A stretch of 64,000 nucleotides of DNA, from contig JAFCMP010000519.1 of assembly GCA_017506865.1 (NCBI GenBank), positions 496,001 through 560,000 of the forward strand, read 5' to 3'. The stretch is from Tribonema minus (taxonomy: Eukaryota > Sar > Xanthophyceae > Tribonematales > Tribonemataceae). The notes under the pieces were generated by a model. The model saw only the letters and a program-made list of their open reading frames with translations. It made no database searches and was not told the DNA's origin. The position numbers were made by a program, and so were the translations under genes. Below, piece by piece: positions 19,868 to 30,747 of this stretch; position 1 is the first letter of the stretch; every line of letters starts with the position of its first letter.

Positions 19868-20125
19868 TGGAAAACCGGAGGTGCGCAGAGAGAGAGGAGA
19901 GCAGCCATGCCCTGGCCGCAGGCCGCCCGCAGGCGCCTCGAGCTGGGAGAAGAAGAAGTGATATTATTGCTGACACAAAACAAGGGGCCAGCGGGAACCT
20001 TCCGTTCCGTAGGGGCACCAGAACCTTCAAGAACTTGCTAGAACTTACTGGAGAAACCCTTAGAACTGGACCATGCCCTACCCCTAGGGTATGCACTAAG
20101 TATTGGACCATCTCATATTCCAACA
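19868..20125 (-). repeat. LTR3 (outer, 5' LTR of the composite element)
   Basis: 258 bases, near-identical partner of LTR1. It is followed on the minus strand by the primer-binding site and on the plus strand by the resumed FNIP coding sequence. Confidence 0.93.
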
Positions 20126-20874
20126 GTCCTGGTTTCGACGATGTGTCGCTCCTTAATTACACTTTTCAGCAGATGCCCCCCAACTTGTCAAAGGTCCACC
20201 TCAGTTGGATGGGGCACTTCGAAGAGCAGATATACTGGCCGAGCGGAGTCACCCATCTTTCTCTGGAGAATATTTATTCTCCCCCTAACCTTCCGTTGAC
20301 GCTCCTCCACCTGGAGATGCACACTGTTAACGATATGGAGAAGCTGCAGCTCCCAGCCTCTCTGCTGTCCATCTCCAAAGACGATCGGTGCGAAGGGCAT
20401 GTGTACGACGAAGAAGACTTCGTCCTTCCGTCTCCGCTTCCTGGCGGCCTCCTTCAGCTTCGCATCAAAGGATTGCACTCCGTGGACCAGATGAGGACAT
20501 GAGTCACCGTGACCATCCCCAAACTGCCTGAGACTCTGCAGGTGTTGACCCTCGACGGGCTTGAACCACCCATCTGGGTGGTGCCGCCGACACCTCTGCC
20601 CCCTGCACTCAAGATGTGCATCATCAAAATTCCCGAGTTCAATTTACCCATAGGTGCAGAACTGCCGCGCGGTCTCGAGGAGCTGGTGTTCAGCGCCGAC
20701 TGCGACTTCAATCAGCCGCTGCCCGAGCTGCCGCAGACCCTGCGCAAGCTGCGGCTCGGACGCCATTTCACCCACCCGCTGATCCTGCCCGCCGGCATCC
20801 AGGAGGTGTCGCTGCCACTGGCACTGCCTTACAGGGTGAAGGTGCCCCACGGCGCGAAGGTGGAGTGGGTGTGA
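20126..20874 (+). pseudogene. FNIP/LRR-like protein gene, 3' part with in-frame TGA
   Basis: Continues the frame cut at 13610 (FDDVSLLNYTFQQMPPNLSKV and onward). The C-terminal third has clear FNIP repeats: LPRGLEELVFSADCDFNQPL, then LPQTLRKLRLGRHFTHPL. One in-frame TGA lies at 20500-20502 between two well-formed repeats, after QMRT and before VTIPKLPETLQVL. The final stop is at 20872-20874. The TGA with the transposon upstream fits a decaying gene. A stop introduced by sequencing error is the alternative. Confidence 0.75.
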
Positions 20875-20877
20875 TAC

Positions 20878-21697
20878 GGCGGCGTCGTGCGCATTGGTGC
20901 GTTGTGTCGTCGTGCTGATGCGCGAAGGTACTACATAGTATATACTGTTAGGAATGACCATGACGCGCGTCGAGGCGCTGATCAGGCTCGCAGCAGGCTG
21001 CCTGCAGCGGGGGCGTCTGCTTCTCTCCGTCAGCCGCTTCTGAGGGTATGTACCACTTAGTCTAGTAGTAGCTGCCGCACGAATGTCGCGGCGTTCCTGA
21101 ATGCAATCTGTGTACAATATATGACACTTCCACTGCCGGTGCCTCCGAGGCTCTTTCATTTCGTGTTGCACAATTCTGCGCAAGGCCTCTGCCTTGTGTT
21201 TTATGTTTCCATCTTGCTGTGAGTCAGAGGTTAAGTCCCCTGCGACTGTTCCGAAGTCACTTTCTTCACTTCTGCACGGAAAACTTTGAACCTATGCTTT
21301 GCAACCATCAAGTTGACGACCACGCCATGTCACCACCCATGTGACAACGCCCTGCCTCGTACTTGGCCAAAAGCGACAGTCAATGGACTCACGACTCGGA
21401 GTATTCCTAGGGACGAAGTCACTAGGTCTCCGTTTGCACATCGTGCAAAAGACCCAAAATCGCAATAACTTCTGAACTAGAAGCCTGTTTCTCATCCTGT
21501 TTGGTGCATGGTACAGACCATACTGTTAGGTATAATGATGATGCAACAGATCTGCAGCAGACCACGTGTGTGATGCTGTGGGTAATTACACAGCCTCAAA
21601 ATAAGGTTTATTCGGATTAAAAGAGTTTGTCTGTCTGTCTGTTCACCGGAAACCCGATATAGATCGCCGGTATTCAAATTGTGATCGGTTGATTTGG
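20878..21697. other. Intergenic, nothing recognised
   Basis: AT-richer than the neighbours. It has a short CTGT run near 21630 and leads into the truncated first unit of the tandem repeat that resumes at 25916. I see no coding signal. Confidence 0.4.
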
Positions 21698-21705
21698 CGA
21701 CCCGT
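21698..21705. repeat. hAT target-site duplication, left (CGACCCGT)
   Basis: Identical to 25916-25923. Eight bases is the hAT hallmark. Confidence 0.95.
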
Positions 21706-24700
21706 TAGGGCCTGGCACAATACCTGATTTCAATGTGCCTATTTCCTTTTATTCATCCTCCCAAAAATCTGCCTATTTCCTTTTTTTTATCCTTTTTTCC
21801 TTTTCTGTAATTGGGCGTAAAACCACCCTAGACATTGCACTGCTGACCTGCTACTGCAACAGCACATGCGGGAGGGGCTACTCTGAGGCTGCCGCAAGAC
21901 ACATGAACATACTGTGGTGCATCATGTAGGGCAATTGGCTTGCAACAAACGCATTGAGCACATGGACATATACAACCAAGGAAGCAGAGCCTATATATGG
22001 CATAGAGCAGACGAAACATCAAGGCAGCACACATGAAGCGTAGCAGTACAGGAGGACAGGTATGTCATCACATAATGGAAAGAAAAAGCATGCACCAGGA
22101 GAACAAAGGCGGCAATGGCACCACATTGCGGAGCACAAAGTGCTATTGAAATGGTGCGCACACACAGAGGCCCTGGCTGATCAAATGTGTTCAAACACCC
22201 ACAAACGATTGATCCGCTTGATGAACCGCATTAATTGATCCGCTTGTTGAACTGCAACTGACAAGGAGGAGCTGACATAATCCTCCAAGGCGCTCGTCTG
22301 CTTGTCTCCAAAGCTGTTGCTCATAATGGAGAACACCCTCTCAGCTGCAGCCGAGGCCGGCTGGATCGTGGCGATCAAACGAGCAAATGTCACCCACATT
22401 TTGAGGTGTCCGCCCTCTTTCTGCGTCCTCCAGAACGGCATGATGTCATCAATAGTGAAGGCAGAGTCTGCGTCGTGTAAGTCAGCTGACGCCGCCTTGT
22501 ATGCAGGCAGCTCGCTTATCAGCTGGTCAACGTCCACTTCCTTAAGGAAAGGAGCAAATTGTAGCAATGCGCTGTCTGTCAATGTTGCACAAATGGTGTT
22601 TGCACTGAACCGCAAACCAGCCATGCGCAAAGGGTGGCATAGGCGAGCAGCCTTGTACAACAGCAGATGGTGCTGTAGTGTCTCCTTGATCCTAGACTGA
22701 AAGTACGCAAAGCACCCCCACACAAGGTACTTGCCATACTCTAGCCATGCACGCTCCACAGTAGCTTGCTCACTCTCGTTTGCAATGGCACCCTGCACCG
22801 CGAGACCAGGTGCAGAAGAAGGGCAAGGTGTAAGTGTGAGTTGCTTCAGCAACTTATCTGACACATGCAAATATATACAGCCCAACTATGCATGATGCCA
22901 AGGAAGTCAGCGGGATGGACCCACAGTACATGGTGCACAAGCTTAGCATTGCATCGTCTAGATGTCACTAGCATGCATCAATGATTGCGGTAGCTAACAA
23001 TGTGGGGTGGTCAAAATTATTTTGCATGGCAGCATCACAATACAGTACCAGTAGTTCCATGTTACCTGCAAAGCTATTGCCAGTGGCGCGCCAGCAGCCG
23101 CTGGCACCATTGCCGCATCTGTAGCCACGGCTGCTGCAGCATCAGGAGCGCGTTGGAGAGGCAACCTGTTGCACTCCACTCCCTGCAACAAGACAATGAC
23201 AAGGAGGTAAAAGCAAACAAATGTGTAAGACTTGATGTGGTGGCAACAGCAACACGCATGCCTCATATGAAGCCAACGAAACGAACCTGTGCAGCAGCCG
23301 TCGGAGGGTTCTTGTTGATGTTGCTGCCAGTCCTGGCAATGAGCCTGGAATGCTTGGCAGCCAGCATCTGCACAGCAGGGAAGTCCATGTCTGGAAGCAG
23401 GTCCGTGCGGATGCTTGACAGCCGCTCTATGACATCATGTGCTACCATAGAGAGCGGCCCGTCGCCCTCTAGCTGGTAGGTCGCCTGCACAAAGGGCGTA
23501 GCCGCTGCTACCAGGCAAGTGAGCTCAAACATGATAGCACGTCTGGTGGGCGCAAACCTCCACTGAGCCTGCATGCTTTTGATGTACTCAGACACCTGCA
23601 GCTTCTCCGTCCTCAACAAAGCAGACAGCATGCTGCCCTTGCTGTCGCTTTGGCTGGTCTCCTCCACCGTCAGAATGTTTGCCAGCAGCTCAAACTCTGA
23701 CCACCACCTGCACGACAGCACATAAGACAAACCATTGCAAGGATACATGTACCGCAATATTGGCCACGCACAGACGCTGTTGCAGAATAGCTAGACTAGC
23801 TGACCATGATGCTACGGTGATCATTCCTGACGGCATGCAGCATGGTGGAAGTGGACACAGTCAACTGCAAGCCCACCGCTCGATCTAATGATTGCATTGG
23901 CCATCAGCAATCGTGATGAACCCCAGCTACTGCTGCGCATACACAGGACATTTTGATGTTGCTGCACCTCAGTACATGATCTAATGCAATATCAGGGCTT
24001 AGCTGGCAACACCAAACACCTACCTGGTCTTTGATTTGCTGCCAAAAGTCTTGCCAGTCAATGTCTTCCAGGCTGTTTGCGCCTGTAGGCTAGTGGACAT
24101 GAGGCCATTGAGTGAGTTGAAAAATCTCCTGGCTGTGGGAAGCAGAACGTGCTCGCCGCAGTGGTCAAGCGTGTGCGACAGGCAGGACCCTGCTGCTGCA
24201 TGTGGGAACAGGGTCTGCAGTGTGTCCACTGCGCATAGTCCTGCCTCAGCTCTGTCTAGTTGGAACTGCAGCACATGCTCGTCCTGCACTGCTAGTGTGT
24301 GCGTCAGCAATTTGTAGACGACCCTCGCCAGCTCCTTGTTGTTGAAGGATGCAACATAATGGCCAAGGTGCACCAGGCGCTGCTGGATGACCATGTCGGC
24401 ATCCACAAACCTGAAACACATTTGACATAATTACCTTCCGTCAGTATCTGCGATCATAGAACTATGTACATAAAATTGACATTGTGACCACAGCGCAGTA
24501 TACTTGCCACAACAGCACTTGTTGTAATCTCGATGTGGTCAACATTCAATACCTGGCAACGACTGCAAGCACCTCCGCATGGTCCGTGGTCCCATCAAAG
24601 ATGACGGCAATGTGCTGCCCCGCCAGCTCCTCGCAAAGAGCCTTCATCTCCTCGCCGGCCACCACAATGATAAGCTCCCGCATGTGGCTGGAGTCGGTGA

Positions 24701-25915
24701 GGCTGTAGTTGTTGTGCTCCAGCGCAAGGCGCAGTGGTCCATCAAGCTTGCTGATGGGAATGCCACTGATCATGAGCATGCGTAGAGTTTCCAGACGGTA
24801 CACGCTTTCCATGTCCGACAGGCTGCTGCCCTTGGCTTGGCTGGCGTTGAAGTGCTGCCGCAAGGTCTTGATGCGCTCCTTAGTTGCTATCGCCCTGTGC
24901 TCCAGTGCCGCCTTGCGAGTGATGTGCTTTGAGGATTTCACATGCCTGTTGACGGCCGTCTTCTCTTCCGCACATTCGGTGACGCAGATAATGCAGAACA
25001 GGCGTCCCTCCTCCTTGCGAAAGTCGCCAGGGTGCTCCTTGATACGCCTAGCCACATTGCTGTCGTTGACAGTAGGACGCCGTTTGCCCGATCTGGCGCC
25101 TATAGGGGGCTTGTTCTGCTTGGCGCAGGAAGGTAGTACTTCACAGTCTGAGGAGCTCCCGCATTCAGCGTCCTCGGCGTCGTTGGAGCTGGCGAAAGCA
25201 GCAGTTGCAGGAGAAGGCACCTTGGGGGCAGCAGCTGTGTTTCTGCAAAAGGCAAATAGACGGAGAGTACATGTCAGACTGAGTTTTATTGAAGCAAGTG
25301 GTTCACTGATGCAAAACAATGTGGAAACGTACTCACTTGGCTGTGTTTGTGGCGATCTTTCGAGTTCTAGCTCTCGCGGATTTGGATGGTGACTGCATCC
25401 GCTGCTGAATCGTGAGCCCTTTATTGGTACCAGTGGTGGGTGCTGCGCCACTTCTGTCGATTGGCCTAGGCGCCTTGCCAGGTATGCCACCCAGTTTGAA
25501 GAAGTCAATTATGCCCTTTTTCTTCTTGCGCTTAACCACAGCAGTGGTGTGTCAGCAGGTGCTGCTGCTGGGAGTACAATGGGTGGCTCCTCGCCCTCAG
25601 AGTCTCTATCACTAAGCAGCATCGCACCAGCAACAGCAGCAGCAGCCTCCATGCTGCTGCGCCAAGGTGTGTAAGCACAATCACAAACGTGTGAGTGTAC
25701 TTCAACATCATCATGTTGAAGTGAGACTAACATCGTGTAGGGCAACTGTTCTGCTCGGAAATGGATGCCTGTGGACAGGCAAGGCGATTGCACAATCCGT
25801 GAACGCTTCTCGAGCCGATTGCGGTTGCTTGTGAGCAATTCCTTTTCTTCCTTTTCTGGGTCAAAAAGTTGCCTATTTCCTTCGAAAGGACCTGCAGGTA
25901 TTGTGCCAGGCCCTA
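21706..25915 (-). mobile_element. Complete hAT DNA transposon, 4.2 kb
   Basis: Terminal inverted repeats at 21706-21726 and 25895-25915 begin TAGGGCCTGGCACAATACC and match perfectly over about 21 bases. They are flanked by perfect 8-bp direct repeats CGACCCGT. The word TGCCTATTTCCTT recurs inside both ends as a subterminal motif. The interior encodes one transposase gene on the minus strand with intact catalytic motifs. Perfect ends suggest a recent, possibly active copy. The insertion site is within the first unit of a ~176-base tandem repeat. Confidence 0.95.
22181..25539 (-). CDS. hAT transposase (six exons)
   Basis: Exons, read downward: from about 25539 to 25337, 25242-24553, 24410-24024, 23707-23287, 23182-23066 and 22792-22181. 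All junctions are GT/AG and in phase. Domains: basic N-terminus (KRKKKK); a BED-like zinc finger CIICVTECAEEKTAVNRHVKSS; the first catalytic Asp in FDGTTDH; a C-x2-H motif CLSHTLDHCG; the C-terminal hAT dimerisation domain with the catalytic Glu in PASAAAERVFS. The N-terminus is uncertain: an upstream ATG near 25652 opens a plausible leader (MEAAAAVAGAMLL) that is out of frame with KRKKKK by one base, so there is a short undetected exon, a non-ATG start or a frameshift. Its introns carry none of the exon-edge copies seen in host genes. Confidence 0.93.
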
Positions 25916-26480
25916 CGACCCGTCAGCAATGAACCTCCATAGGTGGTGCTTGCCAACTGTTCGCAAAGGCAACTGGCCTGGCTGACTGAAGCTGGAGCCT
26001 CGATTCAACATAGAAGCCTGAGGCTTGCAGAGCTGCATGCTGTCAAACAGGGCAGTGAGCACGCAGAAGACTACGATCGATAGACTTGGCGACCCATCAG
26101 TCATGAATTTTCATGGCTGGTACTTGCCAACTGGTTGCAACGACTGGCCTGGGCTGGCTGCAGCTGAAGACATGTGCAACATGCGAGGCTTGCAGAGCTG
26201 CCAGTGCATGCTATCACATTGGGCCGTGTATGCAGTGAGCACGCATCAGGTTGCGGTCGGTTGAATTGGCGACTTGTGAACATTGAACTGCCATGGCCGG
26301 TCCTTGCCACCTGTTTCGATGTTGCCTTGGGCTGACTGCAGCTGAAGACATATGCAACATGCGAGGCTTGCGGAGCTGCCTGTGCATGCTGTCACACTGG
26401 GCCATGCATGCAGTGAGCACGCAGCAAGTTGTGCTCGGTTGACTTGGCGCGTCGTGAGCATTGGACTGCCATCTGGCAGC
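25916..26480. repeat. Tandem repeat, ~173-179-base unit, about three copies
   Basis: Units start TTGGCGAC..RT..TGAA and share TGCCAACTG, CATGCGAGGCTTGC and GTGAGCACGCA. Starts lie near 25913 (first unit, split by the hAT element, its beginning at 21695), 26086, 26265 and 26443. The first eight bases after the transposon are the target duplication. No protein is evident. Confidence 0.85.
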
Positions 26481-28930
26481 AGGTGTCATGATAATGCATT
26501 CTTCAAGAGGCCAGGTGATACCAACAATGCACTGGTGTCAACAGCATCACGTGGTATGAGAGCAGCTGAGGCGCAGACCAAGCTGGCACAGCAGGACGTG
26601 ATAGCACACTTCTGATACTGCCATAAAACCTGCGTGGAGTAAGAGCATTCCTCTGGACAGTGTATGCGTTTGAAGCTACATTATGTGGTATCAACAACCA
26701 TAACATACATATGTTACATTGTGTGCTGAACTCCTACTTTGCCCTGCTTGCCAACATACACATCTGCAGTGTGCAATGAAGCAGCGTCGGGTGTGGTTAT
26801 GCCTTTGATAACCCCAGGCGGTGGAGCAGTCATCACATTCGCGCAGCCCTTCAAACGCACGAAATGGCTGCTTACCTGCAGCTCAGCGTGGCTGAAATTT
26901 GCGCTTGAAGTCTCTCGAGTTTAAGGGAAAGTTATGCTCCCGTGTTCATTTGCAATCAGCTTTTGAGCATTTGTAAGATATTACTTATTTCATTGCACAC
27001 GTTGTCACATGTGCCGCCTCCTGTGCCCCTGCTTCCTCAGAGTCTGCTGTGCACTGACAACACTGTGCCTGTCTGCATGACCAGCTTTCCAACATGTTTG
27101 CAATACAACAACCCTGTCATCAAATTTCCACAGCTTGTGAGCAAATACAATGCTCCTGTTGCTTTTAGTAGCACCATGGTGCACTCCATCTGCACGCGTC
27201 CCTAGGACTTTCCCCCAGCCCGCAGGGCTATTATTTGGGATTTGATCACCGCACCCCGAATCAACTTTCAACTCTAAGACATGGATGCCGGAATTTCGCA
27301 ATCACTGGTTTTCAGAGGCGCTGACGTGTGCTTTAAGAGCTAGCAAGTCCCGGATGACAACCAAAGCTTGCGCCACAATGAATGTCAGTCCGCACGTAAA
27401 AGTGTACACGGCAGTCACGTATGTCAGAGATGACATCATGGTCTTACATTTGCACTGACAATATTCTGTCCAGCGCACTACAGGTGGGGAGGGGGGTTGC
27501 AAAGACCGTCTGAGACCTTGGGTTTGTACTTATGATCTTGTATTTATAGCAGCCCCAAGGTGGGCTTGATGCGTTGGATAAGATTGCAAAAAACTAAAAT
27601 CGGACGGGCCCTTAGAGCCCTGCGTTGCAGGCTTGTACTAGACTCATGGGGGGTAGACACAGCGGCACCCAGTCTGAGCCACACCTATCGTAGCCGATGT
27701 CTCCATCTCTTGAGCGAAAACGCCGGAGGACCGCGGTTATGCCTATAGTATACATTTGGGCCAGAGGCGCCCGGTCCTCGATTCCTTGCCTAAGCACGCC
27801 GCTGACGTGCCTGGCCGAGGTTCTCTTTCTTGCGTGTTCAAGCAAACGATCTACAGTGTGCCCTGATGCTATCCGCATCCCCATGTTCCAATATCCCCTG
27901 CTGCTGCCCAAAGCCGTATCCTCACCACACGCGACTCCGCAGCTCCTGCTCACAGTCAGAGCCAGCATCTCCCATCCCCTAGCTGCCTGATGCACCCTCG
28001 CCACCATCAGCGCCACCGCAAGCGCTGCCGCACCTCTCGGTGCTAACGAGCAGCTGGTGTTAGTACTTTGTTTACTGGAGCGTGAGGGGCGGAAACTCTA
28101 TGAATAAGGAAAACCAACTCGTGTAAACATATGCTGTGTCAAGCGTGCAACAGAAACGCTATCTACACTATCAAACCTGCAGCACTGACCGCCAAGCCCA
28201 ATACAGATGGGTTTGTACATGTGCATAATTTCCGCCAGGCTGTTGTGCCGCTCGTGTTGTAGGTTCTTGCAATTCCTCTGCAGACCTCCTGTTGGAGCTG
28301 TCTCTCGGTCGACATCTTCACTCCTAAAACCTCAACTTCAACCTGGAACACCAGAAGTCCCACTCTGGACTTCAACCTGGAGCACAAACACGTGGCATGC
28401 GCAATGCTTTGTTGCCGTGTGCACGTGCAATTCTCCGCAGGCAAGGAGTCAAGCTGTTACACAAGAAACTTGACAAGCTTGCAGGCTACGCTGCCTTGAA
28501 TAGCAACAGCAACAACTCCAGCTGTACCATGCAAGGCGTAATATTTCTACACTTTGAAATGGGTGCGCTGGTGCTGCACGGCTGTAATGTGACATTTGAC
28601 ACAGGATGTGGGATCATGAGGCGCACAGTACACTTGCGCAACACAACGCATTCATTCGACACCGATCTCAGGAGCCACAGCTTTCAGAAGTGCATTGTGT
28701 CAGTAGTGCTGCTGGTCTGTGACCGCAGCAGACACGGGCTGCTGCAGACACACGAGTGTATTTGCAGATCCTTCCAAGTATGTGATGACGGAACGCAGGA
28801 GGCGAAGCACCCCAGGCTGCCTGCCACTTTGCTGTGCATGCTGCTGCCATAAACCAGAGCCCCTCAATATGTAATCTGTACATACATAAAGCCGTGGCTT
28901 GTGGGCCTATTTACAGGACCACCCAGCTTG
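26481..28930. other. Intergenic, mostly unrecognised
   Basis: I see no convincing exon series. Minus-strand 27612-28016 is open for 134 codons but resembles nothing I know. The D2 repeat copy lies at 28230-28375. A pyrimidine-rich stretch near 29030-29160 belongs to the acidic tail of the next gene. Confidence 0.4.
28230..28375 (+). repeat. Dispersed repeat D2, copy 2
   Basis: Partner of 12580-12720 in the same orientation, sharing TGTGCCGCTCGTGTTG and CTGCAGACCTCCTG blocks and ending in AACCTCAACTTCAACC. Confidence 0.6.
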
Positions 28931-30373
28931 TCAGGAAGGCGTGCATCGACCGCCCCCGCCCTGTTCTGCCTCACCGCTGTCACGCTCCGCGCCATCCCCC
29001 TTGCTCTCCTCCGCGCCCTGATCACCCCCCCCCCCCTCACCCTCTTCTCCGCCGTCCCCACCCCCGCCCACATTACCCTCTCCCCCCGCTTCCCCTTCCC
29101 CTTCCCCTTCCCCTTCCCGTTCCCTATCCCCTTCCTCTTCCCCTTCCCCCTCCCCATTAACGGCTTCGTCGTGCCGCTTCAGGCTCGCCTCCACCCACGC
29201 CCCCACCTCCCTGGCCAGCCGCCTGTCGCCCCGCAGCAGCGCGCGCTCCGCGCGCTTGATCTCGCTCACGAGCCGCTCCGCCGCGCGCGCCGCCGCGTCG
29301 TCGGCGCCGCCCGCCGCCGCCTTGCGCATCGCCTGCGCGTCGCGCAGCGCGGGCTTGACGCGCGCGGCCGCGAGGTGGGCCCGCGCGCGAAGGTGCAGCG
29401 CATTTAGGCACAGTGCGTGCAGCCTCCGCCGCGCCTCGCCGGCGGGGGCGGTGGCGAGGTAGTGCTTGCCGAGCACGAGCGCGCGGGTGGAGAGGGAGAC
29501 GACGCGTTCGCGTGCGTCTTGCGTTGAGCCGGCCTTTGCGGCGCATTTCGCGCTGTTGACCAGCATGGTGACGTGCTGCAGCGGCAGCAGGCTCAGGCGC
29601 AGGACGCGGGAGGCGGCTACGGCCTCTTCTTCGTCGACGCCGTGCTCGTCCTCCTCGTCGAAGATGACGTCTGCGTTGCGTGTGCGGCGCGTGAAGAGCA
29701 GGCAGCGGCGGGAGTAACCATGAGCACGTCAGCGCAGTGGGCAACGCGACTGTGGCAGGAGAATCAGGGCAAGCGTGGGCGTGCCCAATTACTGCCACAA
29801 TAAATGCAACACAAACAGCACCACATAATAGAGATAAAGGATGCGTGGCTCTGCTGTGCGGCCAGGCGCTGCCTCACGCGTAGAACTACTATTCAGTTCA
29901 AGAACTTGTCATGCAGCTCACGCGTCGAATCATGTCTAGGTGCACTCACCAACAGTGCCGGTTTCGCTCGACATTGCACTGATCATGCCCGCCCTGCAGA
30001 CCCTGCCGTCATCCAATGGCACCAACACCTCTGACCCTATCGTCAGAGGCGGCGTCAAGTGCTGCAAAGCCAGCTCGTACACGTCGCCGGCGGCTTCGTA
30101 ATCCGGCAGCAGAAACAGCTGCTTGCCGAAGCCTTGTAGCCGCTCCACCAGGGTCGTCAAATCGGCGGTGCTGCTGGTGGTGTCATCGGTGGGCAAGCTC
30201 AGATCGGTCTCGAACGCAAACAACGCTTCAATGGCGTCCTGACCTACTCCATTGACCTCTGTCAGGTCCGCTGTTACCAAGATATCGTAGGATCCATCGG
30301 GATTGACGAAAGCTATTGTCCCTCGTCTCCATTGCCCATCCCTGAGAACGCGGACAGCTGCGCCCACCTCCAT
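28931..30373 (-). CDS. Tudor-like / TPR-like protein with acidic tail
   Basis: Two exons, 29950-30373 and 28931-29670, join in phase (GTT G|AC) for about 387 residues. The N-terminus has an SH3/Tudor-like strand pattern (VRVLRDGQWRRGTIAFVN, then DGSYDILV). A second, similar module spans the splice junction (EVLVPLDDGRVCRAG, then VDVIFDEEDEHGV). The middle is helical and Ala/Arg-rich with a TPR-like stretch (CLNALHLRARAHLAAARV, then PALRDAQAM). The last ~70 residues are Gly/Glu-rich and acidic. ATG 30373 (MEVGAAV) is chosen because the module starts right after it; an in-frame ATG lies upstream at 30418. The 279-base intron shows no exon-edge copies. Partner and process are unknown; Tudor modules often bind methylated ligands. 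Confidence 0.7.
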
Positions 30374-30747
30374 GGCTGATCGCCTTTGTGATGTGAGCCA
30401 CCTGTACGGCAAGCACAAACAACAAAACTTAAGTACTACAGCACAAGTTCAACTTGGGGTCTCGTAACAGTTGAGTTTGTCCTGGCAGTTCTCAGACGCC
30501 TGCTTGGAACGAATCAGCAGAGCTTCTGTTGCACGCAGCAAGCATAATGCTAGGACGTGCGGAAGGATTGGGCTTGACGCCCTTGAAGCGCCAGCCCACA
30601 CGAGTGAGTAAAGGCTGTTCTCTGCTTTAATCTGCATCAGTTTTGCAAAATGGCCCTACAGAGATTTTCAACAAATGGTTGTAGGTGTCAAGGCGGTGGT
30701 GACGACTGATGTGGTCTGCTGCTGCTCTGCTGCGCATACTCGTTCAG
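30374..30747. other. Divergent intergenic region, Tudor/TPR gene and centrin
   Basis: Probably shared upstream DNA for the two divergent genes. The first centrin exon should lie here, since the recognised frame begins at an AG acceptor. A short candidate is ATG 30650 followed by GTTGTAGG, but support is weak. Confidence 0.35.

Larger units (their letters stand above)
13611..20125 (-). mobile_element. Ty1/copia LTR retrotransposon with a third internal LTR
   Basis: The outer LTRs (13611-13867 and 19868-20125) differ by about one substitution and one indel, so insertion was recent. On the minus strand the LTR begins TGTTGGAATATG, a usual copia start, and ends TTTTCCA. Element order on the minus strand: LTR3, primer-binding site, gag-pol (19299-15241), polypurine tract, LTR2 (14835-15139), a second primer-binding site, a 0.97-kb non-coding segment, a second polypurine tract, LTR1. 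Flanks are GGTCC on the left and AGTCC on the right, an imperfect 5-bp (or perfect 4-bp GTCC) target duplication. It interrupts the FNIP gene. Confidence 0.93.

Noticed and set aside
27560..27780. Possible structural RNA fragment (locally compact GC-rich segment)
   Set aside because: No match to tRNA boxes, snRNA cores or rRNA segments that I know, and no clear hairpin.
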